DNA of 64,000 bases from Acinetobacter sichuanensis (GCF_003024515.2 NZ_PYIX02000008.1:52181-116180); one strand, 5' to 3'; shown: positions 26,717 to 35,777, numbered from the stretch's first letter. The notes: a model not told the origin generated them from the sequence alone. Numbers and translations: made by a program.

Positions 26717-29167
26717 TCATTCATCTTTTGCCTTAGCATTAGACTTTTTCTTTTTAAGCTTAGTTTTCTTTTTTACTTTATCTTTAGCCTTTTGATCAGG
26801 CTTCGTTGCAGTATTTTTAGTAGGCTTTTTGCTGTAAGAGCTAGGTTTTCCTTTGGGTTTTTTCTTTCGAATGGGACGTTCTCCATCATCATTGGCATTC
26901 GAAGTGTCCGAGCTTGATTTAACTTTGGCTGGACGATCAGAAAAAACTTCTTCTTTTGCAGTTGCTTTGGCAACACGTGGCGCACGACTGCGAATGACAC
27001 GACCTGCATGAGACAATTGTTGTAACAATTCAAAGTCAATTTTGCGCTCTTCCAGATTTACACCTGCAACTTTGATTTTTACTTCATCGCCCAAACCAAA
27101 GACTTGACCACGATTTTGTCCAACTAAAGTTTGGCTGGCTTGATCAAAGATAAAATAGTCATCACCTAAATGGCTGACATGCACCATGCCATCAACATAC
27201 AAATCTTTGAGTGTTACAAATAAGCCAAACTCAGCAGTTGCACTGATCACACCCACAAATTCTTCACCTAAATGCTGTTGCATATAGTGACATTTCAGCC
27301 ATGAGGTGACAGAACGAGAAGCTTCATCAGCACGACGTTCAGTCGCAGAGAAATGTTCACCTGCTTCATCTAACGCACCACCAGATAACGGTGAAGGTTT
27401 TTGTGCCAAATGCGCTTTGATTGCACGGTGTAACAACAAGTCAGGATAACGACGAATTGGTGAAGTGAAGTGCGTATAGGCATCATAAGCTAAGCCATAG
27501 TGCCCGACATTTTTTGCACCATAATACGCTTGCATCATTGAGCGTAATAACACTGCATGAATGCTTGGTGCATCAATACGGTCTTTGGTTGCTTCAATGA
27601 CTTTTTGATAATCTTCCTGAGTCGGTTGATCTGGGAACGGTAAGCCCAACAATTTTACAAAGTCTTTGACTTTTTGAATACGTGAAAACTCAGGCGCTTC
27701 ATGTACACGATAGAGCATCGGAATATCATTTTTTAAACAATATTCAGCGGCTGCCACGTTGGCAAGCAACATGCATTCTTCAATCAGTTTATGTGCCACA
27801 TTGCGTGAACGAGGTAGAATCTCTTTAATACCACCCAACTCATCAAAAGTCATGTAGGTTTCTACAGTTTCAAATTCCATTGCATGACGTTCTGCACGTA
27901 AACCTTTCAGGGTTTCGTACAGTTGATAGAGCGTGTTTAATGACTTATGCACATCACGATTTTCAGGAACAGCTTTGCTGTCACCATCTATATATTGTGC
28001 AACTTGTGTATAGGTTAAACGTGCCTGAGAGTGCATTACTGATGGATAAAACTCAAACTTAGTCACACGACCTGCACGGCTCAAATTCAGATCACAGACC
28101 ATACATAAACGATCTACATCTGGATTGAGTGAACATAAACCATTGGAAAGGGCTTCTGGCAACATCGGTAACACAAAATGCGGGAAGTAGACTGAAGTAC
28201 CACGTTCCTGCGCTTCATCATCCAAAGGTTTGCCTGTACGGACATAGTGGCTGACATCGGCAATCGCAACCACAACACGATAGCCACCACCCGGACGTTT
28301 TTCAGCATAAACAGCATCATCAAAGTCACGGGCATCTTCACCATCAATGGTGACTAAAGGCAAATCACGTAAGTCAATGCGTCCTGCACGGTCTTTGGCT
28401 GTCGGTTCTTTAAAGCTTTCAGCTTCTTTAACGACTTCTTCTGGAAATTCATATGGCAAGCCATATTCTAAAATCGTTTGTGGAATAATAATTTCAGTAT
28501 CGGCTTTGTCTGCCATCGACTGAATCACATGACCTGTTGCAAATTCATCACGTGTTGGGTAGTCATCAATTTCTACGCGTAACGCATCACCAACTTTGGC
28601 TTTGGCGTGTTCAATCAGTTCTTTTTCTAGTGTAATCGGTTGATGCGCGTTTGGATTAGCAGGTTGAATGAAGTATTCATTTTCAAACTCAGCCACTTTA
28701 CCAATCAGTTGCTTGACGCGGCGTTGCGTAATTTCAGTAATATAACCCCAAGCTTTACCTTTACGGTCAACGGAGGTTTGTTGTACTTTGACGCGGTCGC
28801 CGTGGAAGACTTGGCGTAACTCACGCTCAGGTAGTAAAAGCTCATCTTTTTTACCATCTAGGCTTGCGACCCCTAGACCTTTGGCATTGATGTAAACTGT
28901 GGCATCTAAAATCGGTTGATCTGCCATGAGCTGATATTTAAAACCATCTTTCATCAATTGCCCATCTCGAACCATCGCACTTAAACGATGGCTGAGCGCA
29001 TCTATACTTTTTTGATCAGCAATTTCAAATAACTCGACTAAGTCAGCATGTGACAGGGCTTCTTTTTTTTGTTCAATGATTTCTAAGATCAGTGTACGAC
29101 TTGGGATAGGATTTTCATAACGTTCGGCTTCAGCTTTTGCTTCAGGATCGACCCAATTTTTCATCAT
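26717..29167 (-). CDS. rnr: Ribonuclease R
   Basis: 816 residues, the length of RNase R, a processive 3'-5' exoribonuclease for structured RNA, rRNA quality control and cold adaptation. Domain order: N-terminal helix-turn-helix-like region (to about 80), cold-shock domains (85-230), RNB catalytic domain with DGEDARDFDD (275-284) holding the metal-binding aspartates, S1 domain (about 640-725) and a Lys-rich tail (from about 735). RNase II lacks such a tail, which favours Rnr. It is read leftwards, away from the tRNA cluster. Confidence 0.95.
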   Translation of the reverse strand: MMKNWVDPEAKAEAERYENPIPSRTLILEIIEQKKEALSHADLVELFEIADQKSIDALSHRLSAMVRDGQLMKDGFKYQLMADQPILDATVYINAKGLGVASLDGKKDELLLPERELRQVFHGDRVKVQQTSVDRKGKAWGYITEITQRRVKQLIGKVAEFENEYFIQPANPNAHQPITLEKELIEHAKAKVGDALRVEIDDYPTRDEFATGHVIQSMADKADTEIIIPQTILEYGLPYEFPEEVVKEAESFKEPTAKDRAGRIDLRDLPLVTIDGEDARDFDDAVYAEKRPGGGYRVVVAIADVSHYVRTGKPLDDEAQERGTSVYFPHFVLPMLPEALSNGLCSLNPDVDRLCMVCDLNLSRAGRVTKFEFYPSVMHSQARLTYTQVAQYIDGDSKAVPENRDVHKSLNTLYQLYETLKGLRAERHAMEFETVETYMTFDELGGIKEILPRSRNVAHKLIEECMLLANVAAAEYCLKNDIPMLYRVHEAPEFSRIQKVKDFVKLLGLPFPDQPTQEDYQKVIEATKDRIDAPSIHAVLLRSMMQAYYGAKNVGHYGLAYDAYTHFTSPIRRYPDLLLHRAIKAHLAQKPSPLSGGALDEAGEHFSATERRADEASRSVTSWLKCHYMQQHLGEEFVGVISATAEFGLFVTLKDLYVDGMVHVSHLGDDYFIFDQASQTLVGQNRGQVFGLGDEVKIKVAGVNLEERKIDFELLQQLSHAGRVIRSRAPRVAKATAKEEVFSDRPAKVKSSSDTSNANDDGERPIRKKKPKGKPSSYSKKPTKNTATKPDQKAKDKVKKKTKLKKKKSNAKAKDE

Positions 29168-29389
29168 GTATTTGGTTTCTAGTCAGAAGATAGGATTAGC
29201 ATAAAACATACAGTGGCAGACTGCACGTAATTGATTGCAATAATGTGTTTTAAATTTCAGTTTGTAGGAAAAGATCAGATTTTTTTGATTTAAGTTTTTA
29301 TTTTTTGAGTAAAAAAACAACAAAATAAGGGAAATTGTTTAAAAAATATGTAATCGAGCAAAAAAATATAATTTTTTTAAGCAGATCAC

Positions 29390-29418
29390 TTGCTGAATTA
29401 GGTTTTAGTTTGTATTAT
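29390..29418 (+). promoter_or_regulatory. Promoter of the tRNA-Ser/tRNA-Arg cluster
   Basis: TTGCTG (29390-29395), 17 bp, TATTAT (29413-29418), then a GC-rich GGCGGCTCG start region typical of stable-RNA promoters. The upstream 29330-29380 region is A/T-tract rich and could act as an UP element. The rest of the gap back to rnr (29168) shows no gene. Confidence 0.72.
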
Positions 29419-29431
29419 GGCGGCTCGTTAC

Positions 29432-29521
29432 GGTGAGATGGGTGAGTGGCTGAAACCACATCCCTGCTAAGGATGCATACGGGTAACTGTATCGAGGGTT
29501 CGAATCCCTCTCTCACCGCCA
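29432..29521 (+). tRNA. tRNA-Ser, anticodon GCT
   Basis: 90 nt with a long variable arm. The acceptor stem GGTGAGA (29432-29438) pairs with TCTCACC (29511-29517), discriminator G, and CCA is encoded at 29519-29521. The anticodon loop holds CTGCTAA, giving GCT. The GGTTCGAATCC T-arm is canonical. Confidence 0.96.
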
Positions 29522-29536
29522 ACGAATACTTATGAT

Positions 29537-29613
29537 GCGCTCATAGCTCAGCTGGATAGAGCACTTGGCTACGAACTAAGGGGTCGGGAGTTCGAATCTC
29601 TCTGAGCGCACCA
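29537..29613 (+). tRNA. tRNA-Arg, anticodon ACG (copy 1)
   Basis: 77 nt. GCGCTCA (29537-29543) pairs with TGAGCGC (29603-29609), discriminator A, CCA encoded. The anticodon loop CTACGAA gives ACG, whose first base is normally edited to inosine by TadA to read CGN codons. It is identical to the copies at 29665 and 34792. Confidence 0.96.
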
Positions 29614-29664
29614 ATTTAAATAAGTATTCAAAAAGTGACGAAGCCTTTTTAGGCAATCAGGTAC

Positions 29665-29741
29665 GCGCTCATAGCTCAGCTGGATAGAGCACTTGGCTAC
29701 GAACTAAGGGGTCGGGAGTTCGAATCTCTCTGAGCGCACCA
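29665..29741 (+). tRNA. tRNA-Arg, anticodon ACG (copy 2)
   Basis: A 77-nt exact copy of the preceding tRNA-Arg gene, 51 nt further on, in the same transcript. A small AAGCCTTTTTAGGC hairpin lies between them and may mark processing. Confidence 0.96.
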
Positions 29742-29774
29742 ACTTGAACATCGACAGATGTAAAATTGACAATT

Positions 29775-29798
29775 AACCGCACATGTTGCGGTTTTTTT
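29775..29798 (+). terminator. Terminator of the tRNA cluster
   Basis: AACCGCA (29775-29781) pairs with TGCGGTT (29787-29793) around a 5-nt loop, with a seven-base T-run from 29792 to 29798. Confidence 0.9.
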
Positions 29799-30030
29799 GT
29801 GTCTGTGATTTTATCAAAATAATAATTTATTAAATAAGTTAAATCAAAAAATACAAATTTAGCATGTCCTTAAAATCAAAATGAATAAAATTTTATACCG
29901 TGATTTTATATTTTGTATTTCTACGTTTTTATTTTTGACCATTTTTATTCTTCATTTTTTTAGAAATACTTATGTCATAAAGATATTTTTTAATAAAAGT
30001 TAAAAAAAGTAAGATGTTTAAAATATCAGT

Positions 30031-30042
30031 TGCTGATCAGCA
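30031..30042. promoter_or_regulatory. Perfect 12-bp palindrome TGCTGATCAGCA before the ABC importer genes
   Basis: A perfect palindrome 33 bp upstream of the first permease codon, embedded in AT-rich DNA. It is a candidate operator or the 5' structure of the importer mRNA. The surrounding 29799-30074 region holds no gene that I can support. Confidence 0.4.
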
Positions 30043-30074
30043 CGATGAAAATAACATAACTTGGATGACTTTTT

Positions 30075-30734
30075 TTGAATTGGCAATATATCTACAGTGT
30101 GATGCCTCAGTTTGTTTCAGCAACTTTGACCACATTAAAAATCTCGCTCATTAGCATTTTACTTGCAATTATCGTGGGTTTAGTTTGCAGTATTTTGATC
30201 ACTTATCATGTTCGTGTATTCGGCAAAATTGCCAAAATTTATATTGAACTATCACGTAATACGCCTTTATTGATCCAACTGTTTTTTCTCTATTACGGCT
30301 TACCAAAACTCGGCATTAAAATTGATGGATTTAGCTGTGGCGTTATTGGCTTAACTTTCTTAGGTGGAAGTTATATGGCAGAAGCTTTTCGAGCAGGTTT
30401 ACAAGCTGTTGCCAAAGGGCAAATTGACTCTGGTGAAAGTATTGGATTGAATCCCTTACAAGTTTTTCAATATGTCATCTTCCCTCAAGCTTTGGCGGTT
30501 TCAATTCCTGCCATTGGGGCGAATTGTCTATTCCTCATCAAAGAAAGTTCAGTAGTGAGCGCAATTGCTGTAGTTGAATTGCTATTCCTGACCAAAGACC
30601 TGATTGGTATGGACTATAAAACCACAGAAGCCTTGTTTTTATTGGTACTGTCTTACCTGATTATTTTATTGCCTGTCTCCATCCTCACCAGTTATTTGGA
30701 ATATCGCAGTCGGAAGGTGAGTCATGGAATTTAA
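30075..30734 (+). CDS. Polar amino-acid ABC transporter, permease subunit 1
   Basis: 219 residues. An inner-membrane permease of the HisMQ type with about five spans and the EAA-like cytoplasmic loop (GLQAVAKGQIDSGESIGLNPLQVFQYVIFPQA). The only in-frame start giving the full family N terminus (MNWQYIYSVMPQ) is TTG at 30075, with GGATGA (30063-30068) as ribosome binding site. The out-of-frame ATG at 30065 would join this frame if the 7-T run (30070-30076) lost one T, so slippage or an assembly error is possible. It overlaps the next permease by 11 nt. Confidence 0.87.
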   Translation: MNWQYIYSVMPQFVSATLTTLKISLISILLAIIVGLVCSILITYHVRVFGKIAKIYIELSRNTPLLIQLFFLYYGLPKLGIKIDGFSCGVIGLTFLGGSYMAEAFRAGLQAVAKGQIDSGESIGLNPLQVFQYVIFPQALAVSIPAIGANCLFLIKESSVVSAIAVVELLFLTKDLIGMDYKTTEALFLLVLSYLIILLPVSILTSYLEYRSRKVSHGI

Positions 30735-31389
30735 TTATTTATTTCAAGCTGATCATTTACAAAGACTTTTTTTCGGGCTTTGGGTCACTGCGAAAATAGC
30801 TTTTATTTCAGTCTTTTTCTCTGCAATTTTTGGCACGATTTTCGGTGTCATCATGACCTCAAAAAATCTTCTGATCAAAAGTATTTGCCGACTGTATTTG
30901 GAAGTGATTCGTATCATTCCAATTTTGGTTTTTCTATTTGTTTTCTATTTTGGATTTGCCACTTGGTTTAACTGGCAACTTTCAGCAGTATTGGTGTGTA
31001 TCGTGGTTTTTGTCTTGTGGGGCACTGCGGAAATGGGTGACCTTGTTCGTGCAGCGATTACTTCCATCGACAAACATCAGCGTGATTCAGCCTATGCATT
31101 GGGGCTAAGTCCAATTCAAACGTTGGTTTACGTTATTTTCCCGCAAAGCCTAAAACGTGTCACACCCGGTGCGATTAATTTATTCACAAGGATGGTCAAA
31201 ACCAGTTCTTTGGCGGTGCTGATTGGTGTGGTGGAAGTGATCAAAGTCGGGCAACAAATTATTGAAAATTCACTTTTAATTGTCCCGAATGCCTCGCTGT
31301 GGATCTATGGTTTGATCTTTATTTTGTATTTCATTATTTGCTATCCCTTGTCACGTTTAGCGACTCATTTAGAAAAAGTATGGGAGTAA
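30724..31389 (+). CDS. Polar amino-acid ABC transporter, permease subunit 2
   Basis: 221 residues, a second HisMQ-type permease. It has spans near 15-40, 55-80, 85-105 and 190-210, and the loop AAITSIDKHQRDSAYALGLSPIQTLVYVIFPQS, which contacts the ATPase. It pairs with the preceding permease to form a heterodimeric channel. It overlaps that gene by 11 nt and precedes the ATPase by 9 nt, so the set is translated together. Confidence 0.88.
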   Translation: MEFNYLFQADHLQRLFFGLWVTAKIAFISVFFSAIFGTIFGVIMTSKNLLIKSICRLYLEVIRIIPILVFLFVFYFGFATWFNWQLSAVLVCIVVFVLWGTAEMGDLVRAAITSIDKHQRDSAYALGLSPIQTLVYVIFPQSLKRVTPGAINLFTRMVKTSSLAVLIGVVEVIKVGQQIIENSLLIVPNASLWIYGLIFILYFIICYPLSRLATHLEKVWE

Positions 31390-31398
31390 CAGTTCACT

Positions 31399-32130
31399 AT
31401 GGCTTTGTTATCTATACAACATTTACAGAAATCATTTGCAGAAAGTCATATTTTACAAGGTATCGATTTGGACGTAGAACAGGGTGAGGTAGTGGTGATT
31501 CTTGGTCCTTCAGGATGTGGGAAAAGTACATTATTACGCTGTGTGAATGGTTTGGAAAAAATCCAAGCAGGTTCGATTCATTTAGCAGGTTCTGGTGTTT
31601 TAGGTAAAGATTTACCGTGGGTCGATGTGCGTCAAAAAATCGGTATGGTATTTCAAAACTATGAGCTTTTTGGACATATGAATGTGATTGATAATATTTT
31701 ATTGGGTCCGCTCAAAGTCCAAAAAAGAACACGTGCTGAAGCAGAAAAAGTTGCAGATGAATTGCTAAAACGCGTGGGTTTGTATGACCGCAAAAAAGAT
31801 TATCCACGCCAGTTATCAGGCGGACAAAAGCAACGAATTGCCATTGTTCGTTCATTGGTGATGCAACCGCAAGTGATTCTTTTAGATGAAATTACTGCGG
31901 CTTTAGATCCTGAAATGGTACGTGAAGTTTTAGATGTAGTTTTAAAGTTGGCAAATGAGGGAATGACCATGTTGATCGTCACACATGAAATGTCCTTTGC
32001 TCGAAAAGTCGCAGATCGAATTATTTTCATGGATCAAGGCAAAATTATTGAACAAGCCACGCCTGAACAGTTTTTTGAGCATCCACAAACTGAACGAGCA
32101 AAAGCTTTTTTAAATATGTTGAATTATTAA
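31399..32130 (+). CDS. Polar amino-acid ABC transporter, ATP-binding subunit (GlnQ-like)
   Basis: 243 residues. Walker [10 protein letters not shown] at residues 36-44, Q-loop VFQNYELF, signature LSGGQKQR from residue 139, Walker B with [10 protein letters not shown] (D-loop), and a switch histidine in VTHEM. The length and motifs match GlnQ/HisP-type ATPases that power amino-acid uptake. It lies between the two permeases and two binding proteins in one operon. Confidence 0.93.
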   Translation: MALLSIQHLQKSFAESHILQGIDLDVEQGEVVVILGPSGCGKSTLLRCVNGLEKIQAGSIHLAGSGVLGKDLPWVDVRQKIGMVFQNYELFGHMNVIDNILLGPLKVQKRTRAEAEKVADELLKRVGLYDRKKDYPRQLSGGQKQRIAIVRSLVMQPQVILLDEITAALDPEMVREVLDVVLKLANEGMTMLIVTHEMSFARKVADRIIFMDQGKIIEQATPEQFFEHPQTERAKAFLNMLNY

Positions 32131-32146
32131 AATAGAAGGTCAAAAA

Positions 32147-33010
32147 ATGGCTGTATTAAAAAATATGGGTATTTGGACAAGTGCAGTTTTGATCAGCAGT
32201 ACATTAGTCGCATGTCAAAAACCAACGAATCAATCAACAGCAGACCATGCCAAAGAAGATCAATCTTTAACGCAAGTGAAAAAGAATGGTGTATTTCGGG
32301 TTGCAGTTTTTGCCGACAATCCACCCTTTGGTTATGTGGATAGTGCAGGCAAGCCACAAGGTTTTGATGTGGTTTTGGCAAAACGAGTCACCAAAGATTT
32401 GTTAGGTGATGAGTCTAAAGTTGAATTTGTTGTAACCGAAGCAGCCAATCGTGTGGAATTTCTAAAATCAGGTAAAGCGGATGCGGTATTTGCAAGTTTT
32501 TCAGTCACGCCTGAACGTAAAGAAGTGGTTGATTTTGCACAGCCTTATTTAAAAGCAGCTTTGGGTATCGTTTCACCAAAAGCCAAAACCGTGACTGATA
32601 TTCATCAGCTTGAAGGTAAAACCTTGATTGTGAATAAAGGTTCAACGTCAGATATTTATTTCACTAAAAATTATCCAAAAATTAATTTGCTCAAGTTTGA
32701 ACAAAATACCGATGCTTTCAATGCCTTGAAAGATGGTCGTGGTGATGCAATTTCCCAAGACAGCACCTATGCCTTGGCTTGGGCAGCAGAAAACCCAACA
32801 TTTAGCGCAGGAATTCAACAAATTGGCAATGAAGATTTTATTGCACCTGCGGTGAAAAAGGGTAATACCCAACTTTTAAATTGGCTAAATACTGAAATTT
32901 CAACACTACAAAAAACAGGTGAAATTCAGAAAATTTATGATCAAACCTTGAAGCCTGTTTATGGTAATACCGTGGATTCAAAAGTTTTCTTAGATGTCAC
33001 TGCGAAATAA
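32147..33010 (+). CDS. Amino-acid-binding lipoprotein 1 (CjaA-like, probable cysteine/cystine)
   Basis: 287 residues. A lipoprotein signal with lipobox LVAC (Cys23) is followed by a family 3 solute-binding fold: NPPFGYVDSAGKPQGFDV, TEAANRVEFLKSGKADAV, SVTPERKEVVDFAQPYL and a C-terminal FIAPAVKKGN. The run of motifs closely resembles CjaA of Campylobacter, a cysteine-binding lipoprotein, so cysteine or cystine is the likely ligand (inference from remembered sequence). It is a paralogue of the next gene. Confidence 0.85.
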   Translation: MAVLKNMGIWTSAVLISSTLVACQKPTNQSTADHAKEDQSLTQVKKNGVFRVAVFADNPPFGYVDSAGKPQGFDVVLAKRVTKDLLGDESKVEFVVTEAANRVEFLKSGKADAVFASFSVTPERKEVVDFAQPYLKAALGIVSPKAKTVTDIHQLEGKTLIVNKGSTSDIYFTKNYPKINLLKFEQNTDAFNALKDGRGDAISQDSTYALAWAAENPTFSAGIQQIGNEDFIAPAVKKGNTQLLNWLNTEISTLQKTGEIQKIYDQTLKPVYGNTVDSKVFLDVTAK

Positions 33011-33057
33011 TAATCAATGTAAATTTTTAAATATCAAATAGATCAGAGGAAAATTAA

Positions 33058-33921
33058 ATGCATATCTCCATCAAAAATGTCACCCAATTATTAGCCGCAT
33101 CTGTGCTGAGTTTAGGGCTTGTAGCGTGTAATAAAAATTCGGGAACACCTGAAAAAACCGCTGCACCTGAGAATGCTGTTTCCAGTATCGAACAAATTAA
33201 GAAAAATGGTGTGGTGCGCATCGGGGTATTTAGTGATAAACCGCCATTTGGCTATTTAGATGCGCAAGGAAAAAATCAAGGCTTCGATGTGGAAATTGCC
33301 AAGCATGTGGCAAAAGACTTACTCGGTGATGAAAATAAAGTCCAATTTGTTCTCACTGAAGCTGCAAACCGCGTTGAGTATTTAAAAGCAGATAAAGTCG
33401 ACATTATTTTTGCAAACTTCACGGTTACACCTGAACGTAAAGAAGTTGTTGATTTTGCTAAGCCTTATTTAAAAGTTTCTTTGGGTGTTGTTTCACCTAA
33501 AGCAAAACCAATTACAGATTTGGCACAACTTAAAGGGCAAACTGTGCTGGTCAATAAAGGCACAACTGCAGATTCATTTTTAACGAAATCTCATCCTGAA
33601 ATTAAGCTGCAAAAATATGAGCAAAATACCGAAACTTTTGATGCCTTAAAAGATGGTCGTGGCGTGGCTTTGGCACATGACAATTTATTGGTTTTGGCTT
33701 GGGCGAAAGAAAATCCAAACTATACGGTTGGTATCACCAGTTTGGGTCAACATGATTTGATTGCGCCTGCGGTGAAAAAGGGCAATAAAGAACTTTTGGA
33801 TTGGTTAAATCAAGATTTGGACAAACTATCGAAAGAAGGTGTAATTCAACAGGCATATGAAAAAACCTTAAAACCTGTTTATGGTGATACGATTAATCCT
33901 AAGGATTTATTAGTGGAATAA
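33058..33921 (+). CDS. Amino-acid-binding lipoprotein 2 (CjaA-like paralogue)
   Basis: 287 residues with lipobox LVAC (Cys24). It is the same length as, and very similar to, the preceding protein (KPPFGYLDAQGKNQGFDVEI; NFTVTPERKEVVDFAKPYLKVSLGVVSPKAK; DLIAPAVKKGN), so the pair comes from tandem duplication. Differences such as VALAHDN versus DAISQDS near residue 200 lie in the family's ligand pocket region and could broaden specificity. It ends the operon. Confidence 0.85.
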   Translation: MHISIKNVTQLLAASVLSLGLVACNKNSGTPEKTAAPENAVSSIEQIKKNGVVRIGVFSDKPPFGYLDAQGKNQGFDVEIAKHVAKDLLGDENKVQFVLTEAANRVEYLKADKVDIIFANFTVTPERKEVVDFAKPYLKVSLGVVSPKAKPITDLAQLKGQTVLVNKGTTADSFLTKSHPEIKLQKYEQNTETFDALKDGRGVALAHDNLLVLAWAKENPNYTVGITSLGQHDLIAPAVKKGNKELLDWLNQDLDKLSKEGVIQQAYEKTLKPVYGDTINPKDLLVE

Positions 33922-33943
33922 TTTTGAACTGCTTTCTAATCAA

Positions 33944-33975
33944 AAGAGCCATATAAATTGGATTATATGGCTCTT
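33944..33975 (-). terminator. 13-bp hairpin between convergent genes
   Basis: AAGAGCCATATAA (33944-33956) pairs perfectly with TTATATGGCTCTT (33963-33975). A T-run follows only on the minus strand, so it serves the leftward gene at 34025 best, but it can also hinder rightward read-through from the importer operon. Confidence 0.65.
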
Positions 33976-34024
33976 GAAAGTGTTGATTCGATATTTATTA
34001 CTACAGATACAAATGATTTGAGTG

Positions 34025-34648
34025 TTAAATTAAGGTCTGAAAACTGTATATGAATAACCCAAATATATTAATAAATAATCCTAAAATGCTGGCATTTCTT
34101 AAAAAATTAATTAAGTCTTTATCTCGGTAGATTAGTGTAATTAAGACTAAAAAGCATAATATTGAAAAAGTTAATGATGCGAGTGATATTTTAAATTGAT
34201 GCTTGATTTTTGCTTCTGAATTTGCGGGAGTATATGTGTAGATAAAAGTTTGTTGTTGCTGATTTTGATCTAAGTAGCTAATTTTTCTTAATCTCAAAGT
34301 GAATCGATAATTAGGTAGTCGACCAAGATCCATAGAGAAGCTTTTGATACTGATTTGATTATTTAAAATATAATTGCACAATTCAAATAATTTTGAATCA
34401 CAATACATTTCAAAAGTTTGTAAGTCTGGAAGAACCTTTTCGATCTTAAGTTTGTCTTCTTTTTTTAGTTGTTGCACAGCGTAAGGATGATCATCAGTAT
34501 TTAATTGAATAACTGTCCATTCTGATTTTGATAATATTTTGTATTCTGATAAAGTCAAATAAGTCATATAATTAATGACTGAAATAAAAGTTAATGCTAA
34601 TAAAAATTTACCTAATAATAATTTTAATGGAGATGGAGGGTTATACAT
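34025..34648 (-). CDS. Membrane protein of unknown function (about three spans)
   Basis: 207 residues: an N-terminal span (about 10-30), a central hydrophilic domain of about 115 residues with a CDSKLFELCNY cysteine pair, then two C-terminal spans (about 150-170 and 185-205). If the first span is N-in, the cysteine-containing domain is periplasmic. No family is recognised. It is AT-rich and lies alone, leftward, between the importer operon and the third tRNA-Arg, inside the tRNA-flanked segment. Confidence 0.65.
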   Translation of the reverse strand: MYNPPSPLKLLLGKFLLALTFISVINYMTYLTLSEYKILSKSEWTVIQLNTDDHPYAVQQLKKEDKLKIEKVLPDLQTFEMYCDSKLFELCNYILNNQISIKSFSMDLGRLPNYRFTLRLRKISYLDQNQQQQTFIYTYTPANSEAKIKHQFKISLASLTFSILCFLVLITLIYRDKDLINFLRNASILGLFINIFGLFIYSFQTLI

Positions 34649-34745
34649 ATTTCTCGTTTTTTATATACGTTGTATGAATAAACAACAGTATATCTATTTA
34701 TCGTTTAAAAGCTAAACACTCGGTTGAGAAATCTATAAAAAAGTC

Positions 34746-34773
34746 TTTTCAATAATGTGAAAAAGCGTATAAT
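34746..34773 (+). promoter_or_regulatory. Promoter of the third tRNA-Arg
   Basis: A perfect TATAAT (34768-34773) with TTTTCA (34746-34751) 16 bp upstream and a GC-rich GCGTCCC discriminator directly after. It lies 18 bp before the tRNA. Confidence 0.7.
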
Positions 34774-34791
34774 GCGTCCCATCAAGACGTC

Positions 34792-34868
34792 GCGCTCATA
34801 GCTCAGCTGGATAGAGCACTTGGCTACGAACTAAGGGGTCGGGAGTTCGAATCTCTCTGAGCGCACCA
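34792..34868 (+). tRNA. tRNA-Arg, anticodon ACG (copy 3)
   Basis: 77 nt, identical to the copies at 29537 and 29665, with its own promoter. After the CCA both this copy and copy 2 continue AACTTGA and end in a TTGCGGTTTTTTTGTGTCT terminator tail. That points to duplication of a tRNA-plus-terminator unit. Confidence 0.96.
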
Positions 34869-34891
34869 ACTTGATAAAATATAGAAAGAAG

Positions 34892-34912
34892 CCGCTTAAT
34901 TGCGGTTTTTTT
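34892..34912 (+). terminator. Terminator of the third tRNA-Arg
   Basis: CCGC (34892-34895) pairs with GCGG (34902-34905), with a seven-base T-run to 34912. The stem is short, but the layout matches the terminator after copy 2. Confidence 0.7.
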
Positions 34913-34991
34913 GTGTCTAAAAAATAGCAATAACATTTTTACTATAGTTTTAAAACATGATTTGTTCTATTGGTAAATAATAAATTTAAAA

Positions 34992-35777
34992 ATGATCTTA
35001 ACGATGAAAAAAAGAATGAAAATAATGGCAATAAGTAGTTTAGTTTTGGCGTTATCTGGCTGTGCAACAGCAGTGCTTTGGGAGAATACAGATAAAGGTT
35101 ATATCTCATTTGGTAAAGTTGTTGATACCACTAAAAGCGTAAAAGTCGTTGAAACTGATCATATTTTAGGTTTTGCCCAAGTGAATAATACAAAAACTGC
35201 ATCAAAAAAATTGGTGATTGTGGGGCAGAAATATGCATATTTAATGAAAGATGAGAGTGAAAGTGCTTTTCAGATTTTGGATTCTTCTCTAGATGTTAAA
35301 CATATACGTTTATATGAACCAAAAGCACAAAAATATCATTTGGATTTTAACTTGTTGAATAATAATGTTAAATCCTTAAAAGATGGTGTGGGTTTTCAAA
35401 CAAAAATTCATTTGTTATATGATAAAAATAAATTTGAATTAAGCTTAGAAGAACAAAATACTTTGCAGCGTTTAGGGTTTAGTGAAGAAAATTTTGCACA
35501 AAATAATGCTCAACAAGATATTCGTTATGTCAAAGTTATGGAGATGCAAGGAAAAGTTTTAGGTCTAAATGATGAGCTAAGAAGCCTTAAATTTCAGTCT
35601 TTTAGTCAGGCTTATTCAATCAATATTTATGCAAATTATGTAGATAAAGATGTCGATTTTAAAACACTATTCAAGAAAATTGCGCTGACACCTGTTGCTC
35701 TTGTTGGTGATTTAGTGGTGATTCCAATAGGTGTTGTGATTGTAGGGGCGGGTTCGGCATTGGGTGTGATTTCTTAA
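34992..35777 (+). CDS. Lipoprotein of unknown function
   Basis: 261 residues with a lipoprotein signal ending in lipobox LSGC. The in-frame ATG at 35004 (MKKRMKIMA...) makes a more usual signal peptide than the one at 34992; neither has a clear ribosome binding site. The mature part is mixed alpha/beta with no recognised motif. The last 30 residues (VALVGDLVVIPIGVVIVGAGSALG) form a hydrophobic, glycine-containing segment that could insert in a membrane. It overlaps the convergent gene at 35774 by 4 nt. Confidence 0.68.
   Translation: MILTMKKRMKIMAISSLVLALSGCATAVLWENTDKGYISFGKVVDTTKSVKVVETDHILGFAQVNNTKTASKKLVIVGQKYAYLMKDESESAFQILDSSLDVKHIRLYEPKAQKYHLDFNLLNNNVKSLKDGVGFQTKIHLLYDKNKFELSLEEQNTLQRLGFSEENFAQNNAQQDIRYVKVMEMQGKVLGLNDELRSLKFQSFSQAYSINIYANYVDKDVDFKTLFKKIALTPVALVGDLVVIPIGVVIVGAGSALGVIS

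Noticed and set aside
29537..34868. Identical tRNA-Arg genes as att sites of an integrated element
   Set aside because: No integrase, phage or plasmid gene lies between them and the repeats are whole genes; duplication and homologous recombination explain the arrangement better. The recombination-cassette idea is kept as a finding.
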